From the NCBI RefSeq assembly GCF_001999965.1, contig NZ_CP019646.1, forward strand, positions 3,038,001 to 3,102,000: a DNA stretch of 64,000 nt, read 5' to 3'. The position numbers and the translations under genes are program-made. This DNA is from Limihaloglobus sulfuriphilus. GTDB taxonomy: Bacteria; Planctomycetota; Phycisphaerae; Sedimentisphaerales; Sedimentisphaeraceae. Under the pieces are notes generated by a model, which saw nothing but the letters and a program-made list of their open reading frames with translations, made no database searches and was not told where the DNA came from. Positions 54,395 to 63,791 of the stretch are shown here, piece by piece; position 1 is the stretch's first letter; every line of letters begins with the position of its first letter.

Positions 54395-54960
54395 TACTGA
54401 GTCTTTTTCTCCTCAGCTGCCTCCGGCTCTGGTGCCTGTTCAGCTTCGGTCGCGGGCTCCTGGGATTGTGCCGGCGCTTCTTCTGCGGCAGCTTTTTCAG
54501 CCTTTGGCGCTGCGGCGGGTTTTGCCTTTTTCTTTGGAGTTTTCTCTTCTTTGCCGCTGCCGGCTTCTACGAGCTGGAGCAGACAAAGCGGGCTGGCATC
54601 ACCGATACGCCTTTTGGAGAGCTTTATAATACGGGTGTATCCGCCGGGCCTGTCGAGGTATTTGGGCCCGATTTCACTGAAGAGCTTTCCGATGACGGTG
54701 CCTTTTTTAACCATTTCTCCGTCAACATCCTCGAAAATTCCGCGGTCGTTGAGCAGAGCAATAGCACGCCGCCGCGCAGCCAGGTCGCCCTTCTTGGCAA
54801 GTGATATCAGCTTCTCGGCAAAGCGCCTGACCTCTTTGGCCTTGGGCACGGTTGTCGAAATGGTTTCGTGTTCGAAAAGCGAGCTAGCCATGTTACGTCG
54901 CATCGCAAGTCTGTGCTCGCTTGTCCTGCTTAAATGACGTCCTCTTACTTTATGACGCAT
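54394..54960 (-). CDS. rplQ: 50S ribosomal protein L17
   Basis: 188 residues. The first 120 or so are canonical L17 ([49 protein letters not shown]). The last 60 are an Ala/Glu/Lys/Pro-rich low-complexity tail not found in the typical 115-130-residue protein, possibly disordered on the ribosome surface. It follows rpoA by 27 bp and is coupled to the HIT gene downstream. Confidence 0.96.
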   Translation of the reverse strand: MRHKVRGRHLSRTSEHRLAMRRNMASSLFEHETISTTVPKAKEVRRFAEKLISLAKKGDLAARRRAIALLNDRGIFEDVDGEMVKKGTVIGKLFSEIGPKYLDRPGGYTRIIKLSKRRIGDASPLCLLQLVEAGSGKEEKTPKKKAKPAAAPKAEKAAAEEAPAQSQEPATEAEQAPEPEAAEEKKTQ

Positions 54961-54987
54961 TATCGTTTCCTTGTATCTATATCAGGT

Positions 54988-55998
54988 TTAGTAATCTATA
55001 TCTGTCATACCCAGCGAAAGCCCGTAGTCTTCGAGTTTTCTCTGGATCTCACGAAGGCTGGTTTTGCCGAAGCTGCGAACCTTCAAAAGCTCCGCCTCGG
55101 TAAGTTTTACCAGCTCACCAACTGTATCGACCTTGATCGACTCAAGGCAGTTATTCGCACGAACGGAAAGATCGAGCTCATTTACAGACATCTCGAGTTT
55201 CTTGCGAAGCTCTTCGTCCATTTTTTCCTGCTCTTCTTTCTGATCGGTTATTACAACTTCCTCTTCGACAGTTTCTTCTCCAAGATCGGAGAACTGTACG
55301 AAGGGGTTAATATGCTTACGCAGAATCTTGGCCGATTCTACAAGCGCCATATCCGGCGAGGTAGAACCGTCGGTCCATATCTCGAGGATCAGTTTATCGT
55401 AGTTGGTACGCTGACCGACACGGGTATCCTCGGTGCGGTATCTTACACGAACAACGGGTGAGTAAATAGCATCTATCTCAATAAGTCCGTGTTCCTGTTC
55501 GTACCTGTCAGCCTCTGCGATACGTTCTCTTGCAGCCGAATAGCCGCGGCCCTTCTCGATGTTGAGTTCCATCTCGAACTCGACATCTTCTGTAAGGGTG
55601 GCGATCACCTGGTCCGGGTTGATTATCCGTACGGTGGAATCGCCCTCGATCATGCCGGCGGTAACTTCACCGGCCTTTTTGGCCTTAACGGTGAGAGTCT
55701 GGGGCACATCATTGTCCATGACAATGATAATTTTTTTGACGTTGAGGATGATATTGGTTACATCTTCAAGAACGCCGGTCAGGCTGCAAAACTCATGGTC
55801 GGCACCTTTTATCTTGACGCTGGTAACTGCTGCGCCCTCAAGGGACGATAGCAGAACACGCCTGAGGCTGTTTCCGATGGTTGTACCGAAACCGCGTTCA
55901 AACGGTTCGGCGATAAAGCGGCCGTAAGTCTCGTTTGAGACTTCCGGGTCCATTTCAAGTCTTGTCGGAAGTTCAAGACCTCTCCATATTATTCTCAT
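54988..55998 (-). CDS. rpoA: DNA-directed RNA polymerase subunit alpha
   Basis: 336 residues with the N-terminal dimerisation/assembly domain (FERGFGTTIGNSLRRVLLSSLEGAAV) and the C-terminal HhH domain (LDLSVRANNCLESIKVDTVGELVKLTE, SFGKTSLREIQRKLEDYGLSLG) that contacts UP elements and activators. It lies between rpsK and rplQ. The 124-bp spacer before it lacks rpsD, the gene normally found there. Confidence 0.97.
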   Translation of the reverse strand: MRIIWRGLELPTRLEMDPEVSNETYGRFIAEPFERGFGTTIGNSLRRVLLSSLEGAAVTSVKIKGADHEFCSLTGVLEDVTNIILNVKKIIIVMDNDVPQTLTVKAKKAGEVTAGMIEGDSTVRIINPDQVIATLTEDVEFEMELNIEKGRGYSAARERIAEADRYEQEHGLIEIDAIYSPVVRVRYRTEDTRVGQRTNYDKLILEIWTDGSTSPDMALVESAKILRKHINPFVQFSDLGEETVEEEVVITDQKEEQEKMDEELRKKLEMSVNELDLSVRANNCLESIKVDTVGELVKLTEAELLKVRSFGKTSLREIQRKLEDYGLSLGMTDIDY

Positions 55999-56122
55999 AG
56001 TGGCCTCCGGTTTAACAAGGGTCTCAGCAGAATTTCATGGCCTATGAAACCTGCTCATCTGTTTACTTGCTTACAAAATTATATTCTATATTCCTGCAAA
56101 CATCCGTTTTACGCTGCCCGGC

Positions 56123-56503
56123 TTATACGCGGCGGCGTTTACTCGGACGACATCCATTATGCGGCAGTGCCGTAACATCCTCAATCGAGGCGATCCTGAT
56201 GCCGGCGGACTGAATGGCAGTAATAGCCGATTCACGCCCGGAACCCGGACCGTTGAGGCGGACTTCCACTTCGTTTACGCCGTGGCGTTTGGCCTTGTAT
56301 GAGGCCTGTTCGGCGGCACGCTGTGCGGCGAAGGGGGTACTCTTACGAGAGCCCTTGAAGCCGACAGAACCGCCGGAGTCCTGGGAAATAGCCCCGCCTT
56401 CGGGGTCAGTGAACACGACAAGCGTATTATTAAAACTTGCCTTGATATGAACGATCGCCTTTGGGATGTTCTTTTTTACTCTGCGTCTTACACTTTTAGC
56501 CAT
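56123..56503 (-). CDS. rpsK: 30S ribosomal protein S11
   Basis: 126 residues, canonical ([59 protein letters not shown]). It binds 16S rRNA in the platform. It follows rpsM by 36 bp. Confidence 0.97.
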   Translation of the reverse strand: MAKSVRRRVKKNIPKAIVHIKASFNNTLVVFTDPEGGAISQDSGGSVGFKGSRKSTPFAAQRAAEQASYKAKRHGVNEVEVRLNGPGSGRESAITAIQSAGIRIASIEDVTALPHNGCRPSKRRRV

Positions 56504-56539
56504 TATAGGTTTATTCCTGTAAAAAACTTACTTATCTCG

Positions 56540-56923
56540 TTAACGCAATGCCTTAACGCTCTTCTTGCCGGCAACGGTTTTCTTACGTCCCTTACGTGTA
56601 CGGGCATTACTCTGGGTATTCTGGCCCCTGACGGGCATTCCGCGGCGGTGGCGAAGACCCCTGTAGCATGAGATTTCCTTGAGACGGTTGATGCTCTGGG
56701 ATACCTGACGCCTGTACTGACCGTCAACAACATAATCGTTGGTGATGATCTGCGCAATGCGGCTTACCTGGTCCTCTGTGAGGTCACCGGCTTTGATTGT
56801 AGGTTCTACTTCTGCTTTTTCGAGTATCTGGGCCGAAAAATGCTTACCAATACCCTGAATATAGGTCAAAGCGAAATATACCTGCTTATTATTTGGTATG
56901 TCAATACCTATTATACGAGGCAT
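56540..56923 (-). CDS. rpsM: 30S ribosomal protein S13
   Basis: 127 residues with the full family pattern (PRIIGIDIPNNKQVYFALTYIQGIGKHFS, CYRGLRHRRGMPVRGQNTQSNARTRKG). It contacts the P-site tRNA at the head of the small subunit. It follows rpmJ by 27 bp. Confidence 0.97.
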   Translation of the reverse strand: MPRIIGIDIPNNKQVYFALTYIQGIGKHFSAQILEKAEVEPTIKAGDLTEDQVSRIAQIITNDYVVDGQYRRQVSQSINRLKEISCYRGLRHRRGMPVRGQNTQSNARTRKGRKKTVAGKKSVKALR

Positions 56924-56950
56924 AGCAACTCCTGCTTAAATGTTAAATTA

Positions 56951-57067
56951 TTATCCCTGCCTCTGCTTGTGGCGAGGGTCTGCTGAACAAATTACACGGA
57001 CCACACCCTTGCGGCGTATGACCTTGCAGTTTTCACATATTCGTTTTACTGAGCTTCTTACTTTCAT
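56951..57067 (-). CDS. rpmJ: 50S ribosomal protein L36 (zinc type)
   Basis: 38 residues, read directly from the minus strand: it starts [19 protein letters not shown] and ends in HKQRQG. C11, C14, C27 and H33 form the zinc site of the C+ version. The gene sits between infA and rpsM, its usual place. It is too short for routine ORF calling but certain by sequence. Confidence 0.96.
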   Translation of the reverse strand: MKVRSSVKRICENCKVIRRKGVVRVICSADPRHKQRQG

Positions 57068-57129
57068 GATTATATACCTTTTATATATAAGCCTTTATAT
57101 AAGTTAGAATCCTTAATCCAGAATCTGAA

Positions 57130-57153
57130 ATTCCTAATTCTTAATTCTTAATT
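57130..57153 (-). repeat. Heptamer repeats after the infA stop codon
   Basis: On the minus strand, TTAAGAA, TTAAGAA and TTAGGAA follow within eight bases of the infA stop. They are the same heptamers as after pyrK and the pilW-like gene, here inside a ribosomal operon. Confidence 0.75.
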
Positions 57154-57160
57154 AAAAACC

Positions 57161-57376
57161 CTAACTCCTGAGAACGATCCTGCCTTTTGTAAGGTCATAA
57201 GGACTCATCTCAACAGTAACAGTATCACCGGGCAGAATCCTGATAAAATGCATACGCATCTTACCCGAAACATGGGCAATTATCTTATGCCCGTTTTCAA
57301 GTTCCACGCGGAATACCGCATTTGGCAGTGCTTCAAGCACCTTGCCTTCAATTTTTATAGCTTCTGATTTTGCCAT
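57161..57376 (-). CDS. infA: Translation initiation factor IF-1
   Basis: 71-residue OB-fold protein ([45 protein letters not shown]). It blocks the A site in initiation. It starts three bases after the map stop codon. Confidence 0.97.
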   Translation of the reverse strand: MAKSEAIKIEGKVLEALPNAVFRVELENGHKIIAHVSGKMRMHFIRILPGDTVTVEMSPYDLTKGRIVLRS

Positions 57377-57379
57377 GGT

Positions 57380-58159
57380 TTAATTCAAAGTTAAAACTTC
57401 GCATCCGTCTTTTACTACAGCGATAGTATGCTCATAATGAGCTGCCGGGCTGCCGTCTGCAGTAACGACAGTCCAACCGTCATTCAATGTTCGTATTTTA
57501 TAACCGCCCAGAGTTATCATCGGCTCGACAGCGATAATCATACCCTGTTTAAGGGTAAAATCGCTCATATTCGAGCCCCAGCCGGCATAGTTTGGCACCT
57601 GCGGGTCGGCGTGAAGCTCTGTTCCGATGCCGTGGCCGACAAGGTCTCGCACAACCGAGCAGCCTGCACTTTCTGCGGCCTGCTGCATCTTAGCGGCAAT
57701 CCTGCTCCATCTGATGCCCGGGCGTATCATTTCAACGGCAATATCGAGAACCTTTCTGGTAACATCCATCAGGTGCTGTTTATCACTGCTGACCCGGCCG
57801 ATACCGAAGGTCGTGGCAGCGTCTCCGCAATAGCCGCCTCTTTTAACGCCGAAATCTACGCTGACAATATCGCCTTCAGCTAAAAGCCGCTTAGGAGATG
57901 GTATCCCGTGGACAACCTGCTCATTTATTGAAATACAGGTAACCGCGGGAAACGGTCTTACACCCGGCCCGCCGTCAACGCCTTTGAACAGGCCTACAGA
58001 CCCGGTGTCTTTGAGTACCTGCTCGGCTATTTCATTTAGCTCTGCTGTACTCATGCCCAGGCGGGCAGTATTTTTCATTTTTGAAAGAACTTCGCCGACA
58101 ATCATGCCGCTTTCTTTGACTTTGGCAATTTCTCTGCTGCTGCGGATAACAATCGCCAT
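57380..58159 (-). CDS. map: Type I methionine aminopeptidase
   Basis: 259 residues. The dinuclear metal ligands are visible: the two Asp in VSVDFGVKRGGYCGDAATTF, His in LVGHGIGTELH, and the Glu residues in AVEPMI and YEHTIAV. It removes initiator methionine from new proteins. It lies one base after the adk stop, so it is coupled. Confidence 0.96.
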   Translation of the reverse strand: MAIVIRSSREIAKVKESGMIVGEVLSKMKNTARLGMSTAELNEIAEQVLKDTGSVGLFKGVDGGPGVRPFPAVTCISINEQVVHGIPSPKRLLAEGDIVSVDFGVKRGGYCGDAATTFGIGRVSSDKQHLMDVTRKVLDIAVEMIRPGIRWSRIAAKMQQAAESAGCSVVRDLVGHGIGTELHADPQVPNYAGWGSNMSDFTLKQGMIIAVEPMITLGGYKIRTLNDGWTVVTADGSPAAHYEHTIAVVKDGCEVLTLN

Positions 58160-58160
58160 T

Positions 58161-58808
58161 TCAAATACTCAAACTTTCTACAAAAGCAGACACTCCCGAT
58201 GCGACCTGGTCAACATTGAGACTGCCGTCTATCTTAGCCATTTTGACGCCTGTCTTTTCATAATACTCTATCACAGGAGCCGTACGCTCGTGATAGGTTT
58301 CGAGGCGTTTTTTTATAACATCCGGCTTATCATCGCTGCGCTGCACAAGCAGAGCTCCGTCACTGTCACAGTGACCGTCTCTTATGGGCCTCAGCGACAA
58401 GTCATCATAAACCCTGCTGCAAACCGGACATATTCGTCTTCTGCTTAGCCGGTCTATGACTCTTTCGTCGGCGACTTCCAGAACTATAACCGCCTCGACA
58501 CTCAAATCCCCCTCGAGGGACTTATCAAGCTGCAAGGCCTGGTTCGACGTTCTGGGAAAACCGTCAAGCAGATAATTATACCCGCTTTTTACAATCGCGC
58601 CAACCATCATTTTAATAACTATTTCATCCGGGACTAACTGTCCCTGGTCTATATACTTTTTAGCAAGCTCTCCAAGCTCTGTTCCGGCATTCATTTCCAC
58701 TCTCAGGATGTCTCCGCTGGAGAGGTGCGTAAGGCCGTATTTTTCAACAAGCCTCCTGCACTGGGTACCCTTTCCGGCACCGGGAGGACCTGTAAGAACT
58801 AAATTCAC
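58161..58808 (-). CDS. adk: Adenylate kinase
   Basis: 215 residues. P-loop GPPGAGKGT at 7-15, LDGFPRT near 81, and a zinc-type lid with C127, C130, C147 and D150. It interconverts AMP, ADP and ATP. It overlaps the secY stop codon by four bases (ATGA). Confidence 0.97.
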   Translation of the reverse strand: MNLVLTGPPGAGKGTQCRRLVEKYGLTHLSSGDILRVEMNAGTELGELAKKYIDQGQLVPDEIVIKMMVGAIVKSGYNYLLDGFPRTSNQALQLDKSLEGDLSVEAVIVLEVADERVIDRLSRRRICPVCSRVYDDLSLRPIRDGHCDSDGALLVQRSDDKPDVIKKRLETYHERTAPVIEYYEKTGVKMAKIDGSLNVDQVASGVSAFVESLSI

Positions 58809-60157
58809 CGGGAGCCCTTGATCCTTCCTTTTGCGCTGAAACCTTGATAATTTCTCATGATAAGCTGCGACTCGATCCTTTGAACAAGGTCAAGAGAAAC
58901 ACTTACCACAATCAGAAGTCCCGTACCGCCCAGGAATGAAGCCACATTGGGCTCGATTCCGATAAAGGCACTTATAGCCTGGGGAACAACCGCGATAACC
59001 GCCAAGAAGGCAGCGCCGTAGAAGGTAATCCTGACCATAACGTTTTCGAGATAGTCAGCCGTGCGGTTGCCCGGACGCATACCGGGGATAAAACTTCCCG
59101 CGTCACGAAGACGTTTCGCCATGTCCTTGGGCTGGAACTGTATCGCCGTCCAGAAGAACGCGAACAGGAAGATACACACGATAAATATAAAATTATATGT
59201 AAAACGGTTGGGCCGGAACGCGTCATTTAAAAAGGCCGCGAAACCTTCAATAGACTGTATTCTGCCCATCCAGCTGAAAATAAACGTCGGGAACAGCATG
59301 AAACTTGAGGCAAAGATAATCGGCATAACGCCGCCCTGGTTTACACGCAGAGGTACATAATGCCTCATTCCGCCGTACATTCTGCGGCCTCGCATCATCT
59401 TGGCCTGCTGGATCGGAATACGCCGCTGGCCCTGGGTAATCAGGATCGTGCCGGCGATTACGAAAATGAATCCAAACAAAAGGAAACCGATTTTCAGCGG
59501 GCCGTACTCATCGGACTGAGCGCCGAACTGAAAGGTCGCCCTGTTGATGACCTGGGTTACAGCCCACGGCATACGTGAAAGGATACCTGCCATAATCAAA
59601 AGACTGATACCGTTTCCGATACCATACTCATCGATCTGCTCGCCGAGCCACATCAAAAACAGTGTACCAACGGTCATACCGACAATACCGAAAACAAAGG
59701 CCTGCATCCGCATTTCGGGATATATCGCCTCGCTTTTGGCGGTAAAATTCATTATGACAAATGCCTGAAACAGACACAGAGGCACCGTAAGGTATCTGGT
59801 GAACTCCTGTATTTTCTTATGCCCGGCCATACCTTCCTGCTTGAGGTTCTTAAGATACGGCCAAACCTCTCCAAGCAGCATCAAAATAATCGAAGCCGAG
59901 ATGTAAGGCATAATACCAAGTCCAAACAGCGAGCTCTGGTTGAGAGTACCGCCTGTGAACATTGACATTGTGTCGGCCATTCTCTGGAACGGGCTCGAGG
60001 AGTCCGTATTCTGGCTCATTGCCTGGAGCTTGCCCTGATCGACACCGGCAACAGGAATATGAAAACCAATACGGTATATGCAAAGCAGAAACACCGTAAA
60101 GAGTATTTTGTTCCTGAGCTCCGGAACCTTAAAAGTATTTACTAACGCTTGAAACAT
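58805..60157 (-). CDS. secY: Preprotein translocase subunit SecY
   Basis: 450 residues with ten hydrophobic membrane segments and the SecY signatures (LRNKILFTVFLLCIYRIGFHIPVAGVD, LFGLGIMPYISASIILMLL, GIGNGISLLIMAGI, LRVNQGGVMPIIFASS). It is the channel for protein export. It overlaps adk and lies 25 bp after rplO. Confidence 0.97.
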   Translation of the reverse strand: MFQALVNTFKVPELRNKILFTVFLLCIYRIGFHIPVAGVDQGKLQAMSQNTDSSSPFQRMADTMSMFTGGTLNQSSLFGLGIMPYISASIILMLLGEVWPYLKNLKQEGMAGHKKIQEFTRYLTVPLCLFQAFVIMNFTAKSEAIYPEMRMQAFVFGIVGMTVGTLFLMWLGEQIDEYGIGNGISLLIMAGILSRMPWAVTQVINRATFQFGAQSDEYGPLKIGFLLFGFIFVIAGTILITQGQRRIPIQQAKMMRGRRMYGGMRHYVPLRVNQGGVMPIIFASSFMLFPTFIFSWMGRIQSIEGFAAFLNDAFRPNRFTYNFIFIVCIFLFAFFWTAIQFQPKDMAKRLRDAGSFIPGMRPGNRTADYLENVMVRITFYGAAFLAVIAVVPQAISAFIGIEPNVASFLGGTGLLIVVSVSLDLVQRIESQLIMRNYQGFSAKGRIKGSR

Positions 60158-60182
60158 AAGGAGTCCCTTTTTTTCTCAGTAA

Positions 60183-60632
60183 TCAGGCTATAAGTACAGC
60201 GGTACCGCCGCATTGAGAAATCTTCTGCTCTGCGGATTTGCTGAACTTGTGAGCGCTGACATTAAGTTTCTTTGTCAGCTCGCCGTTGCCGAGTACTTTT
60301 ACCTTGCTCTTGGTGCTGTCAATCAGACCAAGTTTAACCATCTGTTCTACGTTAATCTCCGCTCCGTCCTCAAAGAACTTTTCGAGCTGATTAACATTAA
60401 TGATCTCGTATTTATGGGCAAAATTAAAGTTGCTGAAACCGACCTTGGGCAGCTTCCTGAAGAGCGGCATCTGACCGCCTTCGTAAACGTGCTTGCGTGA
60501 GTAGCCGGCACGAGATTTTTGTCCTTTATGTCCGCGGCCGGCAGTCTTACCGTGTCCGCTGCCCTGTCCGCGGCCAATCCGCTTACGGGCTTTATATTTT
60601 CCTGCTATTGCTGTTATTTCGTGACTTAACAT
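60183..60632 (-). CDS. rplO: 50S ribosomal protein L15
   Basis: 149 residues with the Gly-rich N-terminal GRGQGSGHGKTAGRGHKGQKSRAG and a YEGGQMPLFRKLPKVGFSN core. It follows rpsE by only 15 bp, leaving no space for rpmD (L30), which is normally between them. Confidence 0.96.
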   Translation of the reverse strand: MLSHEITAIAGKYKARKRIGRGQGSGHGKTAGRGHKGQKSRAGYSRKHVYEGGQMPLFRKLPKVGFSNFNFAHKYEIINVNQLEKFFEDGAEINVEQMVKLGLIDSTKSKVKVLGNGELTKKLNVSAHKFSKSAEQKISQCGGTAVLIA

Positions 60633-60647
60633 AGTGAATCACCACCT

Positions 60648-61148
60648 TTAATTTAGGTCAACACCGCGAAGATTTTCTACTTGTTCTTTACTCTTAAGCT
60701 GTCTGAGTCCGTCCAGGGTAGCTTTTACCACGTTCTTGGGCGATGTGCTGCCATGAATTTTGGAAAGAACGTTGTGAACACCTGCCAGCTCAAGCACCGC
60801 ACGGGCGCTGAGGCCGGCAATAACTCCGGTACCCTGGCTGGCAGGGATCAGAATCACCCGCGTAGCCCGGCATCGGCCAATAACCTGATGCGGTATAGTA
60901 CCATCGTTCAAAGCCACTTGAATTACATTCTTACGAGCATCCTTGAGTCCCTTCTCTACCGCGTTAGGGACTTCGTTTGCCTTGCCGTAGCCGATTCCCA
61001 CATTGCCATTGCGGTCACCGACAACTACAAGAGCCGCGAAGCTGAAACGACGGCCGCCTTTGACAACCTTCGCACAACGGTAGATCTTGACTACTGAATC
61101 CTCAAAAGGCGAATCAGCCTGTGTATATTTGGTTGTGTCTTGAACCAA
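60648..61148 (-). CDS. rpsE: 30S ribosomal protein S5
   Basis: 166 residues with the [19 protein letters not shown] and [22 protein letters not shown] signatures. It takes part in decoding fidelity. It follows rplR by 25 bp. L30 is missing downstream. Confidence 0.97.
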   Translation of the reverse strand: MVQDTTKYTQADSPFEDSVVKIYRCAKVVKGGRRFSFAALVVVGDRNGNVGIGYGKANEVPNAVEKGLKDARKNVIQVALNDGTIPHQVIGRCRATRVILIPASQGTGVIAGLSARAVLELAGVHNVLSKIHGSTSPKNVVKATLDGLRQLKSKEQVENLRGVDLN

Positions 61149-61173
61149 TTGAATTCTCCAAAAAGAGGGTTCT

Positions 61174-61539
61174 TTAGAAAATCAGGCCCGCTTTACGTGC
61201 ACTGTCAGCCAGTGCCTTTACGCGGCCATGATATTTAAACCTGTTACGATCAAATTTTACTTTCTGTATGCCTACCTTAAGAGCCTGCTTGCCCAGCTCT
61301 TCGCCGACTCTGGCGGCAGCTTCGACATTGCTCAGACTTTTAAGACCGCCTGCAACAGACTTCTGATTAGTATTGACAGAGGCCAGGGTAACACCTGAGC
61401 TGTCATCAATAATCTGAGCATACATATGCCTGTTTGAGCGAAACACCGAGAGACGCGGAGTGTCGGCCGTGCCGACAGTCTTGTTGCGGACTCGCATTTT
61501 TCGCCTGAAACGTGTTTTTCTTAGATTGTGAACTTTCAT
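61174..61539 (-). CDS. rplR: 50S ribosomal protein L18
   Basis: 121 residues ([57 protein letters not shown]). It binds 5S rRNA. It follows rplF by 69 bp. Confidence 0.97.
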   Translation of the reverse strand: MKVHNLRKTRFRRKMRVRNKTVGTADTPRLSVFRSNRHMYAQIIDDSSGVTLASVNTNQKSVAGGLKSLSNVEAAARVGEELGKQALKVGIQKVKFDRNRFKYHGRVKALADSARKAGLIF

Positions 61540-61608
61540 ATTTTTATCCGTTTAAACTTGCCGGGTTACTCCGGCGTTATCTAAGCTTGAAACTTAACTT
61601 AACGTCTA

Positions 61609-62181
61609 TCAACCACCGGCCCCGAATGCCTTGCCGACCTTGCGCCTTACAAATTCATCAGCATATCGGATGCCTTTGCCTTTATACGGCTCGGGCGGGC
61701 GTATCGCACGAACTTCCGAGCAGAACTGGCCCAGCTCGCGTTTGTCATAGCCGCTGACGGTAAACTCTGCCGGCACATCATTACCCCTTGTCGCGGGTGT
61801 CTTTATCTCAACACTTACACTCTTGGGGATAGCGATCTCAACGTTGTGGCAGTAACCCGCATTGAACACCAGCTTGCCGCCCTGTTCTTTGAGGTTGTAA
61901 CCTGTCCCGAACATCTGCATCTTGCGGGAAAAGCCGCTGCTGACGCCGACGATCATGTTGCTGACAAGTGCCCTAATCGTACCGTGCATAGCACAGCAAT
62001 GACGATCCTGGGGTTTTGGGTTGTCAACCGTTATCTGATTATCTTCCACAGCGAGATCAACCGAAGAATCTAACTTCATCTCAAGGCTGCCTTTGGGTCC
62101 AGAGACCTTGAGCTTGCCGCCGCTTGTTTCTACTTTTACCCCTGCGGGGATTTCTATTGGTTTTTTACCTATTCGACTCAT
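61609..62181 (-). CDS. rplF: 50S ribosomal protein L6
   Basis: 190 residues with both L6 domains (MSRIGKKPIEIPAGV and IRPPEPYKGKGIRYADEFVRRKVGK). It lies one base after the rpsH stop. It is near the factor-binding site of the ribosome. Confidence 0.97.
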   Translation of the reverse strand: MSRIGKKPIEIPAGVKVETSGGKLKVSGPKGSLEMKLDSSVDLAVEDNQITVDNPKPQDRHCCAMHGTIRALVSNMIVGVSSGFSRKMQMFGTGYNLKEQGGKLVFNAGYCHNVEIAIPKSVSVEIKTPATRGNDVPAEFTVSGYDKRELGQFCSEVRAIRPPEPYKGKGIRYADEFVRRKVGKAFGAGG

Positions 62182-62182
62182 A

Positions 62183-62581
62183 TCAGCTCACCGAACAAAG
62201 AATTTCGCCGCCTATGTTCTGTTCACGGCATTGTCTGTCGCTCATTACACCACGGTTAGTGGTAACTATGTTGATGCCAAGACCGCCTAAGACCTTTGGC
62301 ATATCCTCGACATTGCTGTAAACACGTTTTCCAGGTGTGCTGACGCGCGATATATCTGTAATTGCCTGCCCGCCGTCGGGGGTGTATTTCAGCATAACGC
62401 GTATCAGGCCCTGTTTGCCGTCATCGATTATATCGAAATCTACGATATAACCCTCTTCCTTAAGAACAGTGGCAACACCCTTGCATACTTTCGAGCTCTT
62501 AACCATTACCTGGCTTTTGCGCGTGCTCGAGGCGTTGCGTATTCTTGTCAGCATATCTGCGATTGGATCATTTAAACTCAT
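62183..62581 (-). CDS. rpsH: 30S ribosomal protein S8
   Basis: 132 residues (LNDPIADMLTRIRNASSTRKSQV, LGGLGINIVTTNRGVMSDRQCREQNIGGEILCSV). It binds 16S rRNA helix 21 and in other bacteria represses the spc operon. It follows rpsN by 51 bp. Confidence 0.97.
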   Translation of the reverse strand: MSLNDPIADMLTRIRNASSTRKSQVMVKSSKVCKGVATVLKEEGYIVDFDIIDDGKQGLIRVMLKYTPDGGQAITDISRVSTPGKRVYSNVEDMPKVLGGLGINIVTTNRGVMSDRQCREQNIGGEILCSVS

Positions 62582-62632
62582 TAAAAGCTCCGATAGTATC
62601 TTACTTTTGCTATTCTTTCAGCAAGGACAGGC

Positions 62633-62818
62633 TTACCAGCTTGCCTTCTTGACACCCGGTATTTTACCTTCGTTCGCCATTGTCCTGAAACAAATTCGGC
62701 AAACTCTGAACTTGCGGTACACCGCTCGGGACCGCCCGCAAAGCTCACATCTGGTATAGCCGCGTACTTTGAATTTGGGAGTTTTTCTCGCCTTATTTTC
62801 CAGTGCCGTTGTTGACAT
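62633..62818 (-). CDS. rpsN: 30S ribosomal protein S14, zinc type
   Basis: 61 residues with zinc ligands C24, C27, C40 and C43 (RCELCGR and VCRICFR). It is the short S14 form that needs zinc; a zinc-free paralogue is not seen here. It is 19 bp after rplE. Confidence 0.97.
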   Translation of the reverse strand: MSTTALENKARKTPKFKVRGYTRCELCGRSRAVYRKFRVCRICFRTMANEGKIPGVKKASW

Positions 62819-62837
62819 TAATCAGCTCCGTCCTGTC

Positions 62838-63377
62838 TTAGTTTTTAAATGGCATTCCGAACAAGCGAAGCATCTCAAGCGATTCCTCGTTCGTATTTGC
62901 CGTTGTAACAACACAAATATTCATACCCTGCGGTGCGGTTATCCTGGCAGAGTCAATCTCAGGGAATATAGACTGTTCACTGAAACCTATTGCATAGTTG
63001 CCGCGACCGTCAAAGCTCTTGGTAGAGAGCCCGCGAAAGTCTTTTACACGCGGTATCGCAAGGTTAATAAGACGGTCGAGAAACTCGTACATCCGCTCGC
63101 CGCGAAGTGTAACCTTGAGACCGATCGGCTCATCCTCACGCAGTTTGAAGTTAGAGACGCTGACTTTGGCCTTGCAGACCAGCGGCTTCTGGCCGGTTAT
63201 CAGCGTTATATCTTCTGTAGCTGTTTCGAGGAACTTTTTGTCCTGAATTGCCTTGCCTACACCCATAGATACTACGATCTTTTCGACACGCGGTATCGCC
63301 ATTGGGCTTTTGTAGTCAAACTTCTCCTGCAGGGCAGGAACTATATTACTTTTATATACATCTCTTAAACGAGCCAT
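62838..63377 (-). CDS. rplE: 50S ribosomal protein L5
   Basis: 179 residues (MPRVEKIVVSMGVGKAIQDKK-like core, VTLRGERMYEFLDRLINLAIPRVKDFRGL, FPEIDSARITAPQGMNICVVTTA). It contacts 5S rRNA and the P-site tRNA. It lies 17 bp after rplX. Confidence 0.97.
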   Translation of the reverse strand: MARLRDVYKSNIVPALQEKFDYKSPMAIPRVEKIVVSMGVGKAIQDKKFLETATEDITLITGQKPLVCKAKVSVSNFKLREDEPIGLKVTLRGERMYEFLDRLINLAIPRVKDFRGLSTKSFDGRGNYAIGFSEQSIFPEIDSARITAPQGMNICVVTTANTNEESLEMLRLFGMPFKN

Positions 63378-63394
63378 TAGAACACCTTAGAGCT

Positions 63395-63733
63395 TTATTT
63401 CTTAACAGCTTTCTTTAATGTACCGATCACAGTTCCGTCGCTTGCTACACGCTGCTTCTCACCGTTGTCGGTAAACTTTATTTTCACACGAGTGCCCTTG
63501 CCGGTCTTGGGATTAACCGGAAGAACGTTGCTTACATGCAGGGGCTGTTCAACATGAATCTGGCCGCCCTGCGGATAACGCTGCGAGGGGCGTACATGCT
63601 TGGTGACTATATTAACACCAGCTACTACGCACCTGCGGCCGTCATCAAGGACTTCGATAACCTTGCCGGTTTTACCCTTGTCGTCGCCGGTAATAACCTG
63701 CACAGTATCATTTTTTCTTATATGTCTTGCCAT
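63395..63733 (-). CDS. rplX: 50S ribosomal protein L24
   Basis: 112 residues (HIRKNDTVQVITGDDKGKTGKVIEVLDDGRRCVVAGVNIVTKHVRPSQ). It initiates large-subunit assembly. The 58-bp spacer before it contains heptamer repeats. Confidence 0.96.
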   Translation of the reverse strand: MARHIRKNDTVQVITGDDKGKTGKVIEVLDDGRRCVVAGVNIVTKHVRPSQRYPQGGQIHVEQPLHVSNVLPVNPKTGKGTRVKIKFTDNGEKQRVASDGTVIGTLKKAVKK

Positions 63734-63752
63734 GATTTTCTCGATTATATGG

Positions 63753-63784
63753 AGTTAGAATTCTTAATTCCTAATTCGCAATTC
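63753..63784 (-). repeat. Heptamer repeats after the rplN stop codon
   Basis: On the minus strand a run close to AGAATTGCGAATTAGGAATT, then AAGAATTC, follows within nine bases of the rplN stop. It is the third stop-proximal site with TTARGAA-type heptamers in a minus-strand gene. Confidence 0.65.
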
Positions 63785-63791
63785 TTTATTG

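Noticed and set aside
55999-56122. A hidden rpsD (S4) gene between rpsK and rpoA
   Set aside because: The 124-bp spacer is too short and translates to nothing S4-like in any frame.
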